Of a stretch of DNA of 30,714 nt, positions 14,775-23,136 are shown piece after piece. The notes beneath the pieces are model-generated. The model was not told where the DNA came from, ran no database searches, and was given only the letters and a program-made list of their open reading frames with translations. The translations under genes were made by a program, and so were the position numbers. How positions within the stretch are numbered: position 1 is the stretch's first letter; every line of letters starts with the position of its first letter. Source of the stretch: a virus; the IMG/VR virus record IMGVR_UViG_3300032116_000916, positions 1-30,714 of that record; one strand, 5' to 3'.

Positions 14775-14796
14775 CCCCTCTTCGTCAAGTTGTCAA
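14761..14796 (-). promoter_or_regulatory. Candidate sigma70-type promoter before the primase
   Basis: On the minus strand TTGACA (14796-14791) is 17 bases from TAGATT (14773-14768). A second box, TTGACG (14788-14783), is 16 bases from TATATT (14766-14761). These are the best -35/-10 pairs I see in any gap of the window. Either would give a start very close to the primase ATG, so a leader would be short or absent. An early promoter here would suit replication genes set among late genes. Confidence 0.4.
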
Positions 14797-14806
14797 GTTT
14801 TTCTTT

Positions 14807-15157
14807 TTATTCAACGGTCTTTTTGTTGACCAATTGGAAGAAGTGTTCTGCGGGTATGACCGCGTACACTGGTGTATTGTTTCTCTTAAAGAAAAGAACG
14901 GGAGTCGTTCCATCTTTCGTATTCCCTTCTGCTTGTTCCAGAGAAGCCCAGATGTTCATCTTTTCTTGGTTCTTACATTCTGGAGAGTAAGGAAACACCT
15001 TGCGCGCCGCAGGTGACAACTTGATATCTGTCCCACTGTCACCCATCAGCGTTGAAACCACATCATCTGGTTCCAACTGTGTGAAGTTTTCCAAAATCAT
15101 ATCTCGTACTGCGTTTTGTAACCGTTTACCTTTGTTTTTAGCCGAACGTGGCTTCAT
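14807..15157 (-). CDS. PD-(D/E)XK-type nuclease, resolvase-like
   Basis: A 116-residue protein. It opens with a basic stretch NKGKRLQNAVRDMILE, then LEPDDVVSTLMGDSGTDI (D44) and YSPECKNQE (E60, K62), followed by IWASLEQAE and a beta-hairpin end (VLFFKRNNTPVYAV). The D...ExK arrangement after a helix with KGK is that of compact PD-(D/E)XK nucleases such as phage resolvase-like or VRR-type enzymes. It could cut branched DNA. AGAGG is 6 bases before the ATG at 15157. It immediately precedes the primase and repair-ATPase genes, which supports a DNA role. The exact substrate is unknown. Confidence 0.82.
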   Translation of the reverse strand: MKPRSAKNKGKRLQNAVRDMILENFTQLEPDDVVSTLMGDSGTDIKLSPAARKVFPYSPECKNQEKMNIWASLEQAEGNTKDGTTPVLFFKRNNTPVYAVIPAEHFFQLVNKKTVE

Positions 15158-15176
15158 AATAACCTCTTTATTTTAA

Positions 15177-15551
15177 TTAACTATTGGTACTGTATAATGC
15201 ACCTGGTGTGTTTCTTACTTTATCCGACGTAGCATACTTAGTCGTATCCGTTCCTTGTGCGTTATACAAATGTACTACTTTTGATTTAAATGTTTTTAAT
15301 GGACTACTATATAGCGTTGAATAGTACTTAAACGCCGAAGTGGTGTTAAACGTTCCGTTTGTGGTATCATCGCCGGTTGCTTGCGTGACAACTTTATCAC
15401 CAGGCGTACGGTTTCTAACTTCAGTTTGATAGGTATTTGGCAAATAATCTACCGCAACTTTTCCTTCAGATTGCTTGACAGGTGTATCACTTGCTCCTAC
15501 TCCTAAAATTGGTTTGAATGCCCAACTTTCGTAAATATCTTTAAGTGCCAT
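15177..15551 (-). CDS. Small virion-type protein, unknown
   Basis: A 124-residue protein rich in Thr, Ser, Tyr and Asn with no signal peptide, coiled coil or catalytic motif. It opens with MALKDIYESWAFKPILGVG and has a short conserved-looking stretch YSSPLKTFKSKVVHLYNAQG. It follows the paralogous structural pair with an 8-base gap, so it probably belongs to the same late tail or capsid-surface block. I recognise no named family. Confidence 0.7.
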   Translation of the reverse strand: MALKDIYESWAFKPILGVGASDTPVKQSEGKVAVDYLPNTYQTEVRNRTPGDKVVTQATGDDTTNGTFNTTSAFKYYSTLYSSPLKTFKSKVVHLYNAQGTDTTKYATSDKVRNTPGALYSTNS

Positions 15552-15559
15552 AAGAATCC

Positions 15560-16384
15560 TCAGGTGTCAAATTTGACAACAAATGTTTGAACTGCGTAAT
15601 CAGTACGCTGTATTGGGTTCGATATCTTTGCTACAGCCATTAATTCATTATCTTGATTATATAACCCAATTGTCGTAACGTATGGATACAAACTTTGTGA
15701 AGCCATTAACTCTAACGGAGTTGACGTAGATCCCGTAAACATTGATTTAACCGTTGATGGATTGTATATTGAGTACGTAAAATCGGTTGGGTTTAATTTA
15801 ACCCGAACCTTATGCTCAAATAACTTGACAGATGATGTAAATTGTACTTGAACATTTGTTCCACTAACAATACAAATTCCATCTTTTGTAAGTCCACCAC
15901 CAGAAATGCTTGATGTTGGTTTTAATACCGCAATACCTTTATCATAAAATATACGTCCAACTATACTTCCCGTCCCCGACGATGATGCTATTAAATTGCC
16001 AGACCCGTCGTCATATGATTGAGAAGTTCCAACATTTATCGTAAACGTTCCAGGCTTCACTTCTTCGCCAAAAATATCCTGTGTTATGCTTACGACAAAT
16101 ACAGAACCTGTTGGTAAATATGATGAAGTCAGTGTACCGTATGCCGCGTATGGTATGGGTGAATAAAAGGTTTGCAGTATTGAATCATATAATTCTTGTT
16201 GCGTATTTTCTACTCGCAAACCACTACCCGTCACATATTTAACACCTAATGATATTTGAACATCGACAGAATTACTAGTGGACCCCGAAACATATGTGTA
16301 ATTATGTGGAGCATAAGTACGAAACGGAGTTATGGTATATTCGTTCGGTGTTAAAGATTTATACGCAGTAACAGGAAGCGTCAT
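15560..16384 (-). CDS. Virion structural protein A of a paralogous pair
   Basis: A 274-residue beta-rich protein. Its C-terminal third aligns by eye with that of the next gene upstream (16409-17476): a VRVKLNPTDFTYSIYNPS element matches VRLKNRDYNYSNNPT there, and YVTTIGLYNQDNELMAVAKI matches the TTIGLYN and ELLAVAKL elements there. The middle also matches (GRIFYDKGIAVL against GTVFPDYGVIIL). I recall the NPT...GLYN..NELLAVAKL..P pattern from structural proteins of aquatic phages. The position after the baseplate block suggests a tail or fibre component. No enzyme motif is present. Function is unknown. Confidence 0.78.
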   Translation of the reverse strand: MTLPVTAYKSLTPNEYTITPFRTYAPHNYTYVSGSTSNSVDVQISLGVKYVTGSGLRVENTQQELYDSILQTFYSPIPYAAYGTLTSSYLPTGSVFVVSITQDIFGEEVKPGTFTINVGTSQSYDDGSGNLIASSSGTGSIVGRIFYDKGIAVLKPTSSISGGGLTKDGICIVSGTNVQVQFTSSVKLFEHKVRVKLNPTDFTYSIYNPSTVKSMFTGSTSTPLELMASQSLYPYVTTIGLYNQDNELMAVAKISNPIQRTDYAVQTFVVKFDT

Positions 16385-16408
16385 AAGTGTCCACCTGAAA
16401 AAAGCGGT

Positions 16409-17476
16409 TTAGTAATCTAAGCGAACGCGAATCAATGCTTCTTTATCAGTACTCTTTTGAATAGGTCTACTGAGTTTTGCGACTGCTAGTAATTCGTTTG
16501 AATCATTGTATAATCCAATCGTTGTAGCGTATGTAATCGGCTTAACACGGAATGGTTCTAATACTGTTTGTGGATTTGATCCTGTGTAATAAGTTGGGTT
16601 GTTTGAGTAGTTATAGTCTCTATTCTTTAGACGAACAAAGTAGTTTGTCGATGTAATACTTTCCGCAGAACGGGCGATAAATGCTTTTCCTGCTGCCATC
16701 GATCCGGAAATAGAACGTACCAATGCCACGTGTTGATATTGATAGTCAGTGGCCGCGCTTCCAGTATATGGAGCAAATGGTACAGTAAGTAATGTATCTG
16801 CATCTAATGTAGTTGAATTTGACCCACTAAATCCGACAGAAGAACTGATTGCGGAAGGATTAAGAATAATTACCCCGTAATCTGGGAACACCGTTCCATA
16901 AACTGTAGTGTCTGTAGTATACAATCCACTGTCGATTGACCCCGAACGAATATTATAGACGTTGTTTGCTATTAAATTCCCTACCACAGACGTACCCAAC
17001 CCACTGTCATCAATGAACGTAAATACGCCCTTTGAGCCAGACAATCCCAATTGCCAGTTACCTGGGTCTATAGCCTGGCGTAGTCGTGAGCGTTGCATGT
17101 TGATTACATAGATATCATTTGACTCAGTTCCGCCAAATGAAAAACGGTCTACGTCTTTTGCTAATAAAATGTTGCGATATTGTGCATACGTTACTTGTGT
17201 TGGTAAAGTTGACGTATTTAAATTAACAAGCGTAGGAGAGCCTCCTCCACTTACGTGACCGTATGCCACAGAAAATTGTATGTCGGATGTCGTTATATTT
17301 GACCCGTTGTAAAGGTCATAATAAAATTCACCAGAATTAGCAACTTGCGCACTTGATGTGTATATTGCCGATAAACTTCCAGTGTCCCCAGACCACATTC
17401 CGGTAGTTACTTCCGTACCACGGATTGACGTAATATCATTTTCTTGGTCTAGAATGGTAAATGTATTGTATGCCAT
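16409..17476 (-). CDS. Virion structural protein B of a paralogous pair
   Basis: A 355-residue beta-rich protein, the longer partner of the 15560-16384 gene. The C-terminal 80 residues hold VRLKNRDYNYSNNPTYYTGS, ATTIGLYNDSNELLAVAKLS and RPIQKS. The middle has VFPDYGVIILNPSAISSS. The N-terminal 130 residues differ from the partner and carry FSVAYGHVSGGGSPTL and DRFSFGGTESNDIYVIN. The two genes are adjacent with a 24-base gap, so a tandem duplication with divergence of the N-terminal part is likely. Context suggests a tail or fibre component. I cannot assign a T4 counterpart. Confidence 0.78.
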   Translation of the reverse strand: MAYNTFTILDQENDITSIRGTEVTTGMWSGDTGSLSAIYTSSAQVANSGEFYYDLYNGSNITTSDIQFSVAYGHVSGGGSPTLVNLNTSTLPTQVTYAQYRNILLAKDVDRFSFGGTESNDIYVINMQRSRLRQAIDPGNWQLGLSGSKGVFTFIDDSGLGTSVVGNLIANNVYNIRSGSIDSGLYTTDTTVYGTVFPDYGVIILNPSAISSSVGFSGSNSTTLDADTLLTVPFAPYTGSAATDYQYQHVALVRSISGSMAAGKAFIARSAESITSTNYFVRLKNRDYNYSNNPTYYTGSNPQTVLEPFRVKPITYATTIGLYNDSNELLAVAKLSRPIQKSTDKEALIRVRLDY

Positions 17477-17495
17477 ATAATATTCCTAAAATTAA

Positions 17496-18155
17496 TTATG
17501 ATGAAGCTACAGTGGACAACGTAAAGTTAAATACTGCGCCAGACGTTCCTCCAAAAATAGAAACTGACGTTGATCCTGTTTTGTCCTGTGCCTTGATTAT
17601 GAACGATTTACCATTCGCCACGATAGACCCTCTACTGTTTGTTGCCACTAGTCCAGTGGCAGGGTCTACTACTTCTACCGTTGCCAAACTACTATCTGCC
17701 AAAAGTAGGGTATAGCTACTTTCTGTTTCAGAAGCGTCCGACGTATACGTTGTTGTTGGTGTTAGTGGAAGTTCCCCTTCTCCTGTAGTCGAACTATAGT
17801 ATAGCGTAACCGTGGATGCTTGCGTTACGCCAGCGTTTCCAGAGCGAATTTGAGGTATTACAACGTTTCCGAATCTGGTTAAGTCGTCACCTGTAATAGT
17901 GACTAGCTTATATCGCATAATTTGAGTTTCGTCAGGAGTTGCTTCTAGTACAGGCATATTTTCAATAATAGCACCGTAGTAGTTTGACCCAAGTGGATGT
18001 GCGGTATTATAAAGTCCGTAATCTACTTCGTCATCTGCCACCGCAAACTTGGTAATTTGGAAATTACCTGTGCCGGTACCCTGCGACAAGAGTTCCCGTC
18101 CACGATTTGTTAAAATAGCGTCCACAGTGATTGTGGATTTATCTAGGTATCCCAT
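17496..18155 (-). CDS. Conserved virion structural protein, unknown
   Basis: A 219-residue protein. The N-terminal half is distinctive: STITVDAILTNRGRELLSQG, FQITKFAVADDEVDYGLYN, HPLGSNYYGAIIENMPVLEA. I recall this block from structural proteins of many aquatic phages, where no function is known. The C-terminal half is a beta-rich Ser/Thr region with VFNFTLSTV near the end, like an immunoglobulin-type fold. AGGAG is 9 bases before the ATG at 18155. It follows a 61-base gap with a candidate promoter and heads the run down to the nuclease gene. Tail-fibre or baseplate association is inferred from position. Confidence 0.82.
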   Translation of the reverse strand: MGYLDKSTITVDAILTNRGRELLSQGTGTGNFQITKFAVADDEVDYGLYNTAHPLGSNYYGAIIENMPVLEATPDETQIMRYKLVTITGDDLTRFGNVVIPQIRSGNAGVTQASTVTLYYSSTTGEGELPLTPTTTYTSDASETESSYTLLLADSSLATVEVVDPATGLVATNSRGSIVANGKSFIIKAQDKTGSTSVSIFGGTSGAVFNFTLSTVASS

Positions 18156-18216
18156 TTCTTAATCTCCTGAGTAAGGTACATCTACTATAAGTATAAAGTA
18201 TTTTGATTTAAATTCA
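18156..18216 (-). promoter_or_regulatory. Gap with shared motif TTATACTTATA, candidate promoter
   Basis: This is the longest gap in the window. It holds TTATACTTATAGTAG (18196-18182, minus strand), nearly the same as in the 3166-3218 gap. TATACT could be a -10 box; no convincing -35 is seen. On the plus strand it reads CTATAAGTATAA, close to a T4 late octamer. No hairpin terminator is visible. An AGGAG ribosome site for the next gene lies near the end. Confidence 0.35.
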
Positions 18217-21200
18217 TTATTGTTGAACGCTTAATGCTCCCCCGCCCCCAAACTTGATAGTATTTGTTTCGGTAGGAATGTTTACGGTACCTGTTCCCGA
18301 CTGTGCGGTTGCTGTAGTAGAATTTACCACCACAGTATTCGTACCAGATAGTGTTATAATAATTGGAGCTGATTCATCAAATATCGTACTTGTGATTTTA
18401 CATCCAATATAATTTCTTCTTTTTAGGGCAGTCGTATTATCTCTGTTGAACTTATAATGCCGTGGTAAATATCCCGTTGGTAGTAAATTTGCTGGTTCGT
18501 ATGCGAAATAGTGTAAGTCTATTACTGAATTTATACTGTTAGCTGTGGTGTTATCTATATTATAGTAAATATTAGAATCTGTGGTTTGGATTAGCGTATA
18601 TGGAAACACATCGGAAGTTCCGTCTAATACCGCGTCAAATAATACGCCTGAGTTTATCGTAGGCGCCGTACTAAAGCTTCTAGATGCATCTGCTGTCAAA
18701 TCCGTCAAATTTCTATACATTCTGATGCGTAGTCCGCTCGTACCTTCAACTGCGTATAAAGACAAAATATTTGCAGTTTTAATCACACCGGTGTTGTTAC
18801 TAGACCCGCTCGTATATGTTTTAAGTGGTATTGTAGCAGTGTCTCTAATCGGCGGATTTGGGATAGAACCTGAGTTTAATAAGGTAATCGGTGCAAATAA
18901 TTGATCGATTGGAGTATCCACAATCGTATCCAATTTTACTAAATATTCCGTTTTGTATTTAGTATAAATATCATAACTATAAATTCCAGTTGCTTTATGG
19001 AAATACGTAAATGTACCAACGTCTTCAAAATCTGAGCGTGGAGGAATATCGTAAAATGGAGTTAGTGTGTTTTGTTCGGTTGGAATAACCGGAGTCCCTA
19101 AATACGGTGCTCTTGCATATCCCGATGAAGTTGTACTGGAAGATACTCCGCTATTTATAATACTTTCTAACGTAGAATATGAACTATTTTGGTCTAATAT
19201 TGATGACGTTACGTAATAACTTCCAACGTTTTGTAGTACCCGTTGGAATGGCGGTAATTTATTTGATTTAGTACTTTCCTTAACATCAACACTACTTGAT
19301 ATTGCAATAACAGCCGTAATAGGTAGTGTATCTCCTAACGAGACTGGCACTAGACTTATTGGCTCCAATGGGGAATCAAAGTCATATGCCCCAATTCCTA
19401 TCGAACCGGACCCAGAGATATATGCATTAAACTTTTTGGTTTCCGTACCGTCCACCGCAAAACTACGTATAGTTCTGTCTCTGTTTCTGGACAACACCGA
19501 CGATTCGATAACGATACCGTCCAATAATTTACTGCGAGCCGGAACCATTTCTTCGGCCATTTCACTTGGGCCTTGCGTCAAATCTTTAAAGAATCTAATA
19601 TAATCGTTCGGTTTAACAGTTTTGTTGAAATATTTTATATAATCTTTTTCTATAGATTGAAGCGCAGAATAACCAGACCCCGTTATGTATCTGGGACTAC
19701 CAATTACATTATTTACGTCTACTACTCCCATAGAACGTATAATATTTTGATTAATAAAATCCGTCGGCGACACTGCAAATGAAATTAAATTTTGTCCGCT
19801 GTTATACTGCTTTTCTTGTACTTGTTTAATGCTTGTATTGGGGCTCAAAATGCGAGTACCCGTGTTATCTATGAATTGTTGATTAAACGTTGGGGGTGTC
19901 GCAACAACAACTTTTTTGTTAGTATATATTGTTGACCCTACAATTGGTGTAAATTGTTTGATACTTCTTAATAATCTTGTAAATGATGCTGTGGTAAATC
20001 CTGTAGCTGGTAATGTTGCTACGATGGCAACATTTTGATATGGACTCTCATTTGTTACCGATGACGTAATAGATGAAAGTGGTTGACTAAATGGTACATG
20101 TACATACAATTTTGCATACGACGAAGTATAATTAGTACCATAATATGAACCAGGATCATACGCTTGTGCTACAAAGTCATCATTCGAGATATTTTCTCCC
20201 CAAACGCGGAGTTCGTCTACAATTCCATCAAACTGATTGCCTAGTTGTATTGAACCCGACCCCCCAACATAAATGTAAGTGGTGCTATTCCACAATGATG
20301 ATAGGTTAACCGAAGCAGATTCTTGGAAGAGAATTTGGTCACCGTCTGTTTGAATAATTGATATGTCACCAGATTGACTACGTAACATAATGTTAGTATA
20401 GTCATCACTAAATAGTGGAAAATAACTACTAGTCGCAATAACGGTTCGACCGGACCCACTAACTACTTCAATTCTTCCGTATGTTATTCTTTTAGAATTG
20501 TCAAATGTAAAATATGTACCATTTATGTATTGGCTTGGTACAGCGGTTCCGGACGGATGTGGTACTAAATCCACCGCCCAACTATTCGCTGTTATAATTG
20601 AACTACTTCTACGTAATATTGGATTGAATGAAAGTTGTACCGAGGAAGCAGTTATAGAAGAAGATACAAATGGTACTCTTATATGATTTTCAGCTGACCC
20701 AGTAAATCGTAATCCGTATGTTAATTCATCCGATTGAATGTAATTATTAGCCGATGGAGATGTTGTTTCTTTTATTTGTAGAACTGGTGAGTTTATTCCG
20801 TAGGTATTAAGTAACGCGTCTAAAGACGTTCGTGACCCTTTTGTTTTATTAAAATATACCATGCTGTGGAGGAATCGCTTCCACGTTTCTGCTACATACG
20901 ACCGTGAACCACTTTCGCCAGTAAATTGTGCATTAAAAGTTTGTAAGCTTTCGAGTGCATATACATTTGGTAGCTTTAATCCAAATGATTGAGCAACTTC
21001 GTATACTTGGTCCATTGAAAGTACTTTCAATGGGTCTATATTTGTCGAATATATGTTAGGAAATTGGTCAACATATACCTTAATATTATCCATCAAGTGG
21101 CCAACCATATCAAATAATGTTAAGAAATCAGTTGACTGGCTATCTTCTTGGATATGTTTTGGTAAATTTAAAATTAAATAATTTGGATTATTATCGTCAT

Positions 21201-22626
21201 ACCTTTGAGCAATGGCAGATTGTGCCGTTAGCCAATTTATAGCAGGAGTACTATACGGACTATACGGAGTTCCGTCAGCTTGTTTTGGCCACGAACCAGT
21301 TACGTTATATTCTACTTCTCCCGTTACATAAAATGCACTGGCAGAATACGCTGTTGACTCTGTTGCATAGTATAAGAACTGTTCGTATGGGTCAAAATTT
21401 CTAATGATATTTTCTTTTTCTTGTGCCTTAAACTTTAGCGATATAGTACTACTTGACACACTAGATGAAATACTTGCCGATGTTAGCTCATCAATCTTTA
21501 TAAGTTTTTCATTAAATGCTTGTAATCTCTTATACGCAGAGCCAAAGTGCACGAAATTATTATAATCCGTAAACTCAATATTCAACTCTGATGACTTGAA
21601 GTCGCCGGTAAACCAACGACGAAACACAGTGTCGTCAAATGAAACCGTAGTACCATTAATAATCGTGCCCGCAGAGCCAGTGGCTAATCCAAGACTGGTC
21701 AACGTAGTGTTTGTCGCAAACATTTTACCGTCTATATAATTTCTGGAGTCGATATTATATGGACGTAAGTATGGAGTTGTATCTTTTAACGGTGCTAGTT
21801 CAAAATTAATGATATCGATTACGGTTTTTGCTATTTCTCTACTAATAAACGCAAACGTATCTGTTACTATGTTAGTGTCGAGCGGCCTAGTAAGTTTTAG
21901 TTGGATAGACCCAGAATCTTTAGGTGCAAATCTCCACGATTCTGCGATGTATTGTCTATCGTTGCCTAAATTCAGTAATGTTTTGTATTCTCTGTTTTCA
22001 TCGAAGAAGGTAGATGCTTTTGTAAAAATAGAAGTATTTACAGCACTAATCAAGGATTCCAGTAACGGTACTTGTAGTTTAGTAATAACTAATGTCACTC
22101 CTACAGTTACTTGCGTCTTTGATGCTGGGACTTCTACGAGCGTTGGAATAGTTTCTTGAGTATCCGCGTCTAAATATTCAGCCAATCCTTCTTGTCTATT
22201 TAATATACGTTGCGTGATATCCTTATATTGACCAAGAATATCCAACATATATTTCATTACGTTGGTTTTGGATTGTGATGTAGCAAATTTATCACTAAAA
22301 GGAAAATATGTGTATACGTCTGTTAGTTTATTTCTAAATAAAATTCTATTGAGTTCACGTTTTAACTTACGAACCATAGCTCCACTTAGACTTTCACCAC
22401 TTTCACGAAAATATTCTGATATTTGATTTGAATTAAACGCGCTCCATTGACTTATTAAACCTTCAAACTGAAGCTTTAAGTCATCCAACTCAGCAACATC
22501 AAATACTATTTCATATGGGTACTTAGAATCGATGGTATATCTATCACCGAGTCCTTTTTGACCCTTATTATAAGTTTGTTCTAAAAATGTTGGACTCTGC
22601 CAAGTGACACGTATTTTATGACTCAT
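18217..22626 (-). CDS. Large baseplate protein: gpI/gp7-like segment with LamG-like domain
   Basis: A 1469-residue protein with AAGAGAT before the ATG at 22626. Residues 1-480 are mixed helix and strand with no match I know. Residues about 495-620 (FLTLFDMVGHLMDNIKVYVD, WKRFLHSMVYFNKTKGSRTS, LDALLNTYGI) resemble the P2 gpI family, baseplate proteins placed like T4 gp7 next to gp6/J. Residues about 635-825 look like a LamG/concanavalin sandwich (SVQLSFNPILRRSS, FDGIVDELRVWGENIS). The last 640 residues are Ser/Thr-rich beta segments. It probably bridges the wedge and the fibres. The gpI assignment rests on weak similarity and gene order. Confidence 0.78.
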   Translation of the reverse strand: MSHKIRVTWQSPTFLEQTYNKGQKGLGDRYTIDSKYPYEIVFDVAELDDLKLQFEGLISQWSAFNSNQISEYFRESGESLSGAMVRKLKRELNRILFRNKLTDVYTYFPFSDKFATSQSKTNVMKYMLDILGQYKDITQRILNRQEGLAEYLDADTQETIPTLVEVPASKTQVTVGVTLVITKLQVPLLESLISAVNTSIFTKASTFFDENREYKTLLNLGNDRQYIAESWRFAPKDSGSIQLKLTRPLDTNIVTDTFAFISREIAKTVIDIINFELAPLKDTTPYLRPYNIDSRNYIDGKMFATNTTLTSLGLATGSAGTIINGTTVSFDDTVFRRWFTGDFKSSELNIEFTDYNNFVHFGSAYKRLQAFNEKLIKIDELTSASISSSVSSSTISLKFKAQEKENIIRNFDPYEQFLYYATESTAYSASAFYVTGEVEYNVTGSWPKQADGTPYSPYSTPAINWLTAQSAIAQRYDDNNPNYLILNLPKHIQEDSQSTDFLTLFDMVGHLMDNIKVYVDQFPNIYSTNIDPLKVLSMDQVYEVAQSFGLKLPNVYALESLQTFNAQFTGESGSRSYVAETWKRFLHSMVYFNKTKGSRTSLDALLNTYGINSPVLQIKETTSPSANNYIQSDELTYGLRFTGSAENHIRVPFVSSSITASSVQLSFNPILRRSSSIITANSWAVDLVPHPSGTAVPSQYINGTYFTFDNSKRITYGRIEVVSGSGRTVIATSSYFPLFSDDYTNIMLRSQSGDISIIQTDGDQILFQESASVNLSSLWNSTTYIYVGGSGSIQLGNQFDGIVDELRVWGENISNDDFVAQAYDPGSYYGTNYTSSYAKLYVHVPFSQPLSSITSSVTNESPYQNVAIVATLPATGFTTASFTRLLRSIKQFTPIVGSTIYTNKKVVVATPPTFNQQFIDNTGTRILSPNTSIKQVQEKQYNSGQNLISFAVSPTDFINQNIIRSMGVVDVNNVIGSPRYITGSGYSALQSIEKDYIKYFNKTVKPNDYIRFFKDLTQGPSEMAEEMVPARSKLLDGIVIESSVLSRNRDRTIRSFAVDGTETKKFNAYISGSGSIGIGAYDFDSPLEPISLVPVSLGDTLPITAVIAISSSVDVKESTKSNKLPPFQRVLQNVGSYYVTSSILDQNSSYSTLESIINSGVSSSTTSSGYARAPYLGTPVIPTEQNTLTPFYDIPPRSDFEDVGTFTYFHKATGIYSYDIYTKYKTEYLVKLDTIVDTPIDQLFAPITLLNSGSIPNPPIRDTATIPLKTYTSGSSNNTGVIKTANILSLYAVEGTSGLRIRMYRNLTDLTADASRSFSTAPTINSGVLFDAVLDGTSDVFPYTLIQTTDSNIYYNIDNTTANSINSVIDLHYFAYEPANLLPTGYLPRHYKFNRDNTTALKRRNYIGCKITSTIFDESAPIIITLSGTNTVVVNSTTATAQSGTGTVNIPTETNTIKFGGGGALSVQQ

Positions 22627-22636
22627 TTATTATCTC

Positions 22637-23134
22637 TTAAAATTCATTATTTTGTGTATCACCACCTGCATTATTACTTCCTCCACCACCAGGACGGATT
22701 CCTCCTGCTCCACCACTACCACCGGCCGTAGTACTCGTACCATTACTGTCTACCGCACCCGTAACTATTTGACGTATCATAGCTATTAAATCAAACGTTA
22801 TAGATTCTGATTTTGTTTGTGTTTCAAAATTTTCTAATGTGGTACCCAATCTTACTATTAATTCTCTTGATCCCGTTGGTGGGATAATTACTGGATTGTT
22901 TTCATTTACCAGAGCAGTACTTCCGGACCGATATACTTGTAGCACATCACTAGATACCATAGGAACTACTTTTATGTAAAAATCTGAAGAGGAATTTGCA
23001 ACAGTAATTGGTATGTCCGCTGGAATTGTGTTAGTATTCTTGATATACGTGACTGTCAAGTTATTTGTTACTAAATTTGTTGAGCCAGACGTTATACTAA
23101 ATGCTCTGGTTACGTCTGTTTGTGTAATCGCCAT
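22637..23134 (-). CDS. Small beta-rich virion protein with Gly-rich tail
   Basis: A 165-residue protein with GGGAG before the ATG at 23134. Residues 1-130 look like a compact beta sandwich of alternating Val, Ile and Thr (LTVTYIKNTNTIPADIPITV, FYIKVVPM, SRELIVRLGT). Residues 134-165 are a low-complexity Gly, Ser and Asn tail (GGSGGAGGIRPGGGG). It lies between two larger baseplate-block genes. I recognise no family. A flexible tail of this kind is common at the end of small surface or linker proteins of virions. Confidence 0.75.
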   Translation of the reverse strand: MAITQTDVTRAFSITSGSTNLVTNNLTVTYIKNTNTIPADIPITVANSSSDFYIKVVPMVSSDVLQVYRSGSTALVNENNPVIIPPTGSRELIVRLGTTLENFETQTKSESITFDLIAMIRQIVTGAVDSNGTSTTAGGSGGAGGIRPGGGGSNNAGGDTQNNEF

Positions 23135-23136
23135 AA

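Noticed and set aside
14806-14807. AT-rich run after the nuclease gene as an intrinsic terminator
   Set aside because: The stop is followed by AAAAAGAAAAA on the sense strand, with no stem before it and no T run.
19152-19159. TATAAATA on the minus strand inside the 1469-residue gene, and another at 9785-9792
   Set aside because: Both are deep inside coding sequence and are explained by Ile and Asn codons; no gene start follows within a useful distance.
22640-22735. Gly-rich coding stretch as a DNA repeat or CRISPR-like array
   Set aside because: It is an in-frame low-complexity protein tail with no regular repeat and spacer units.
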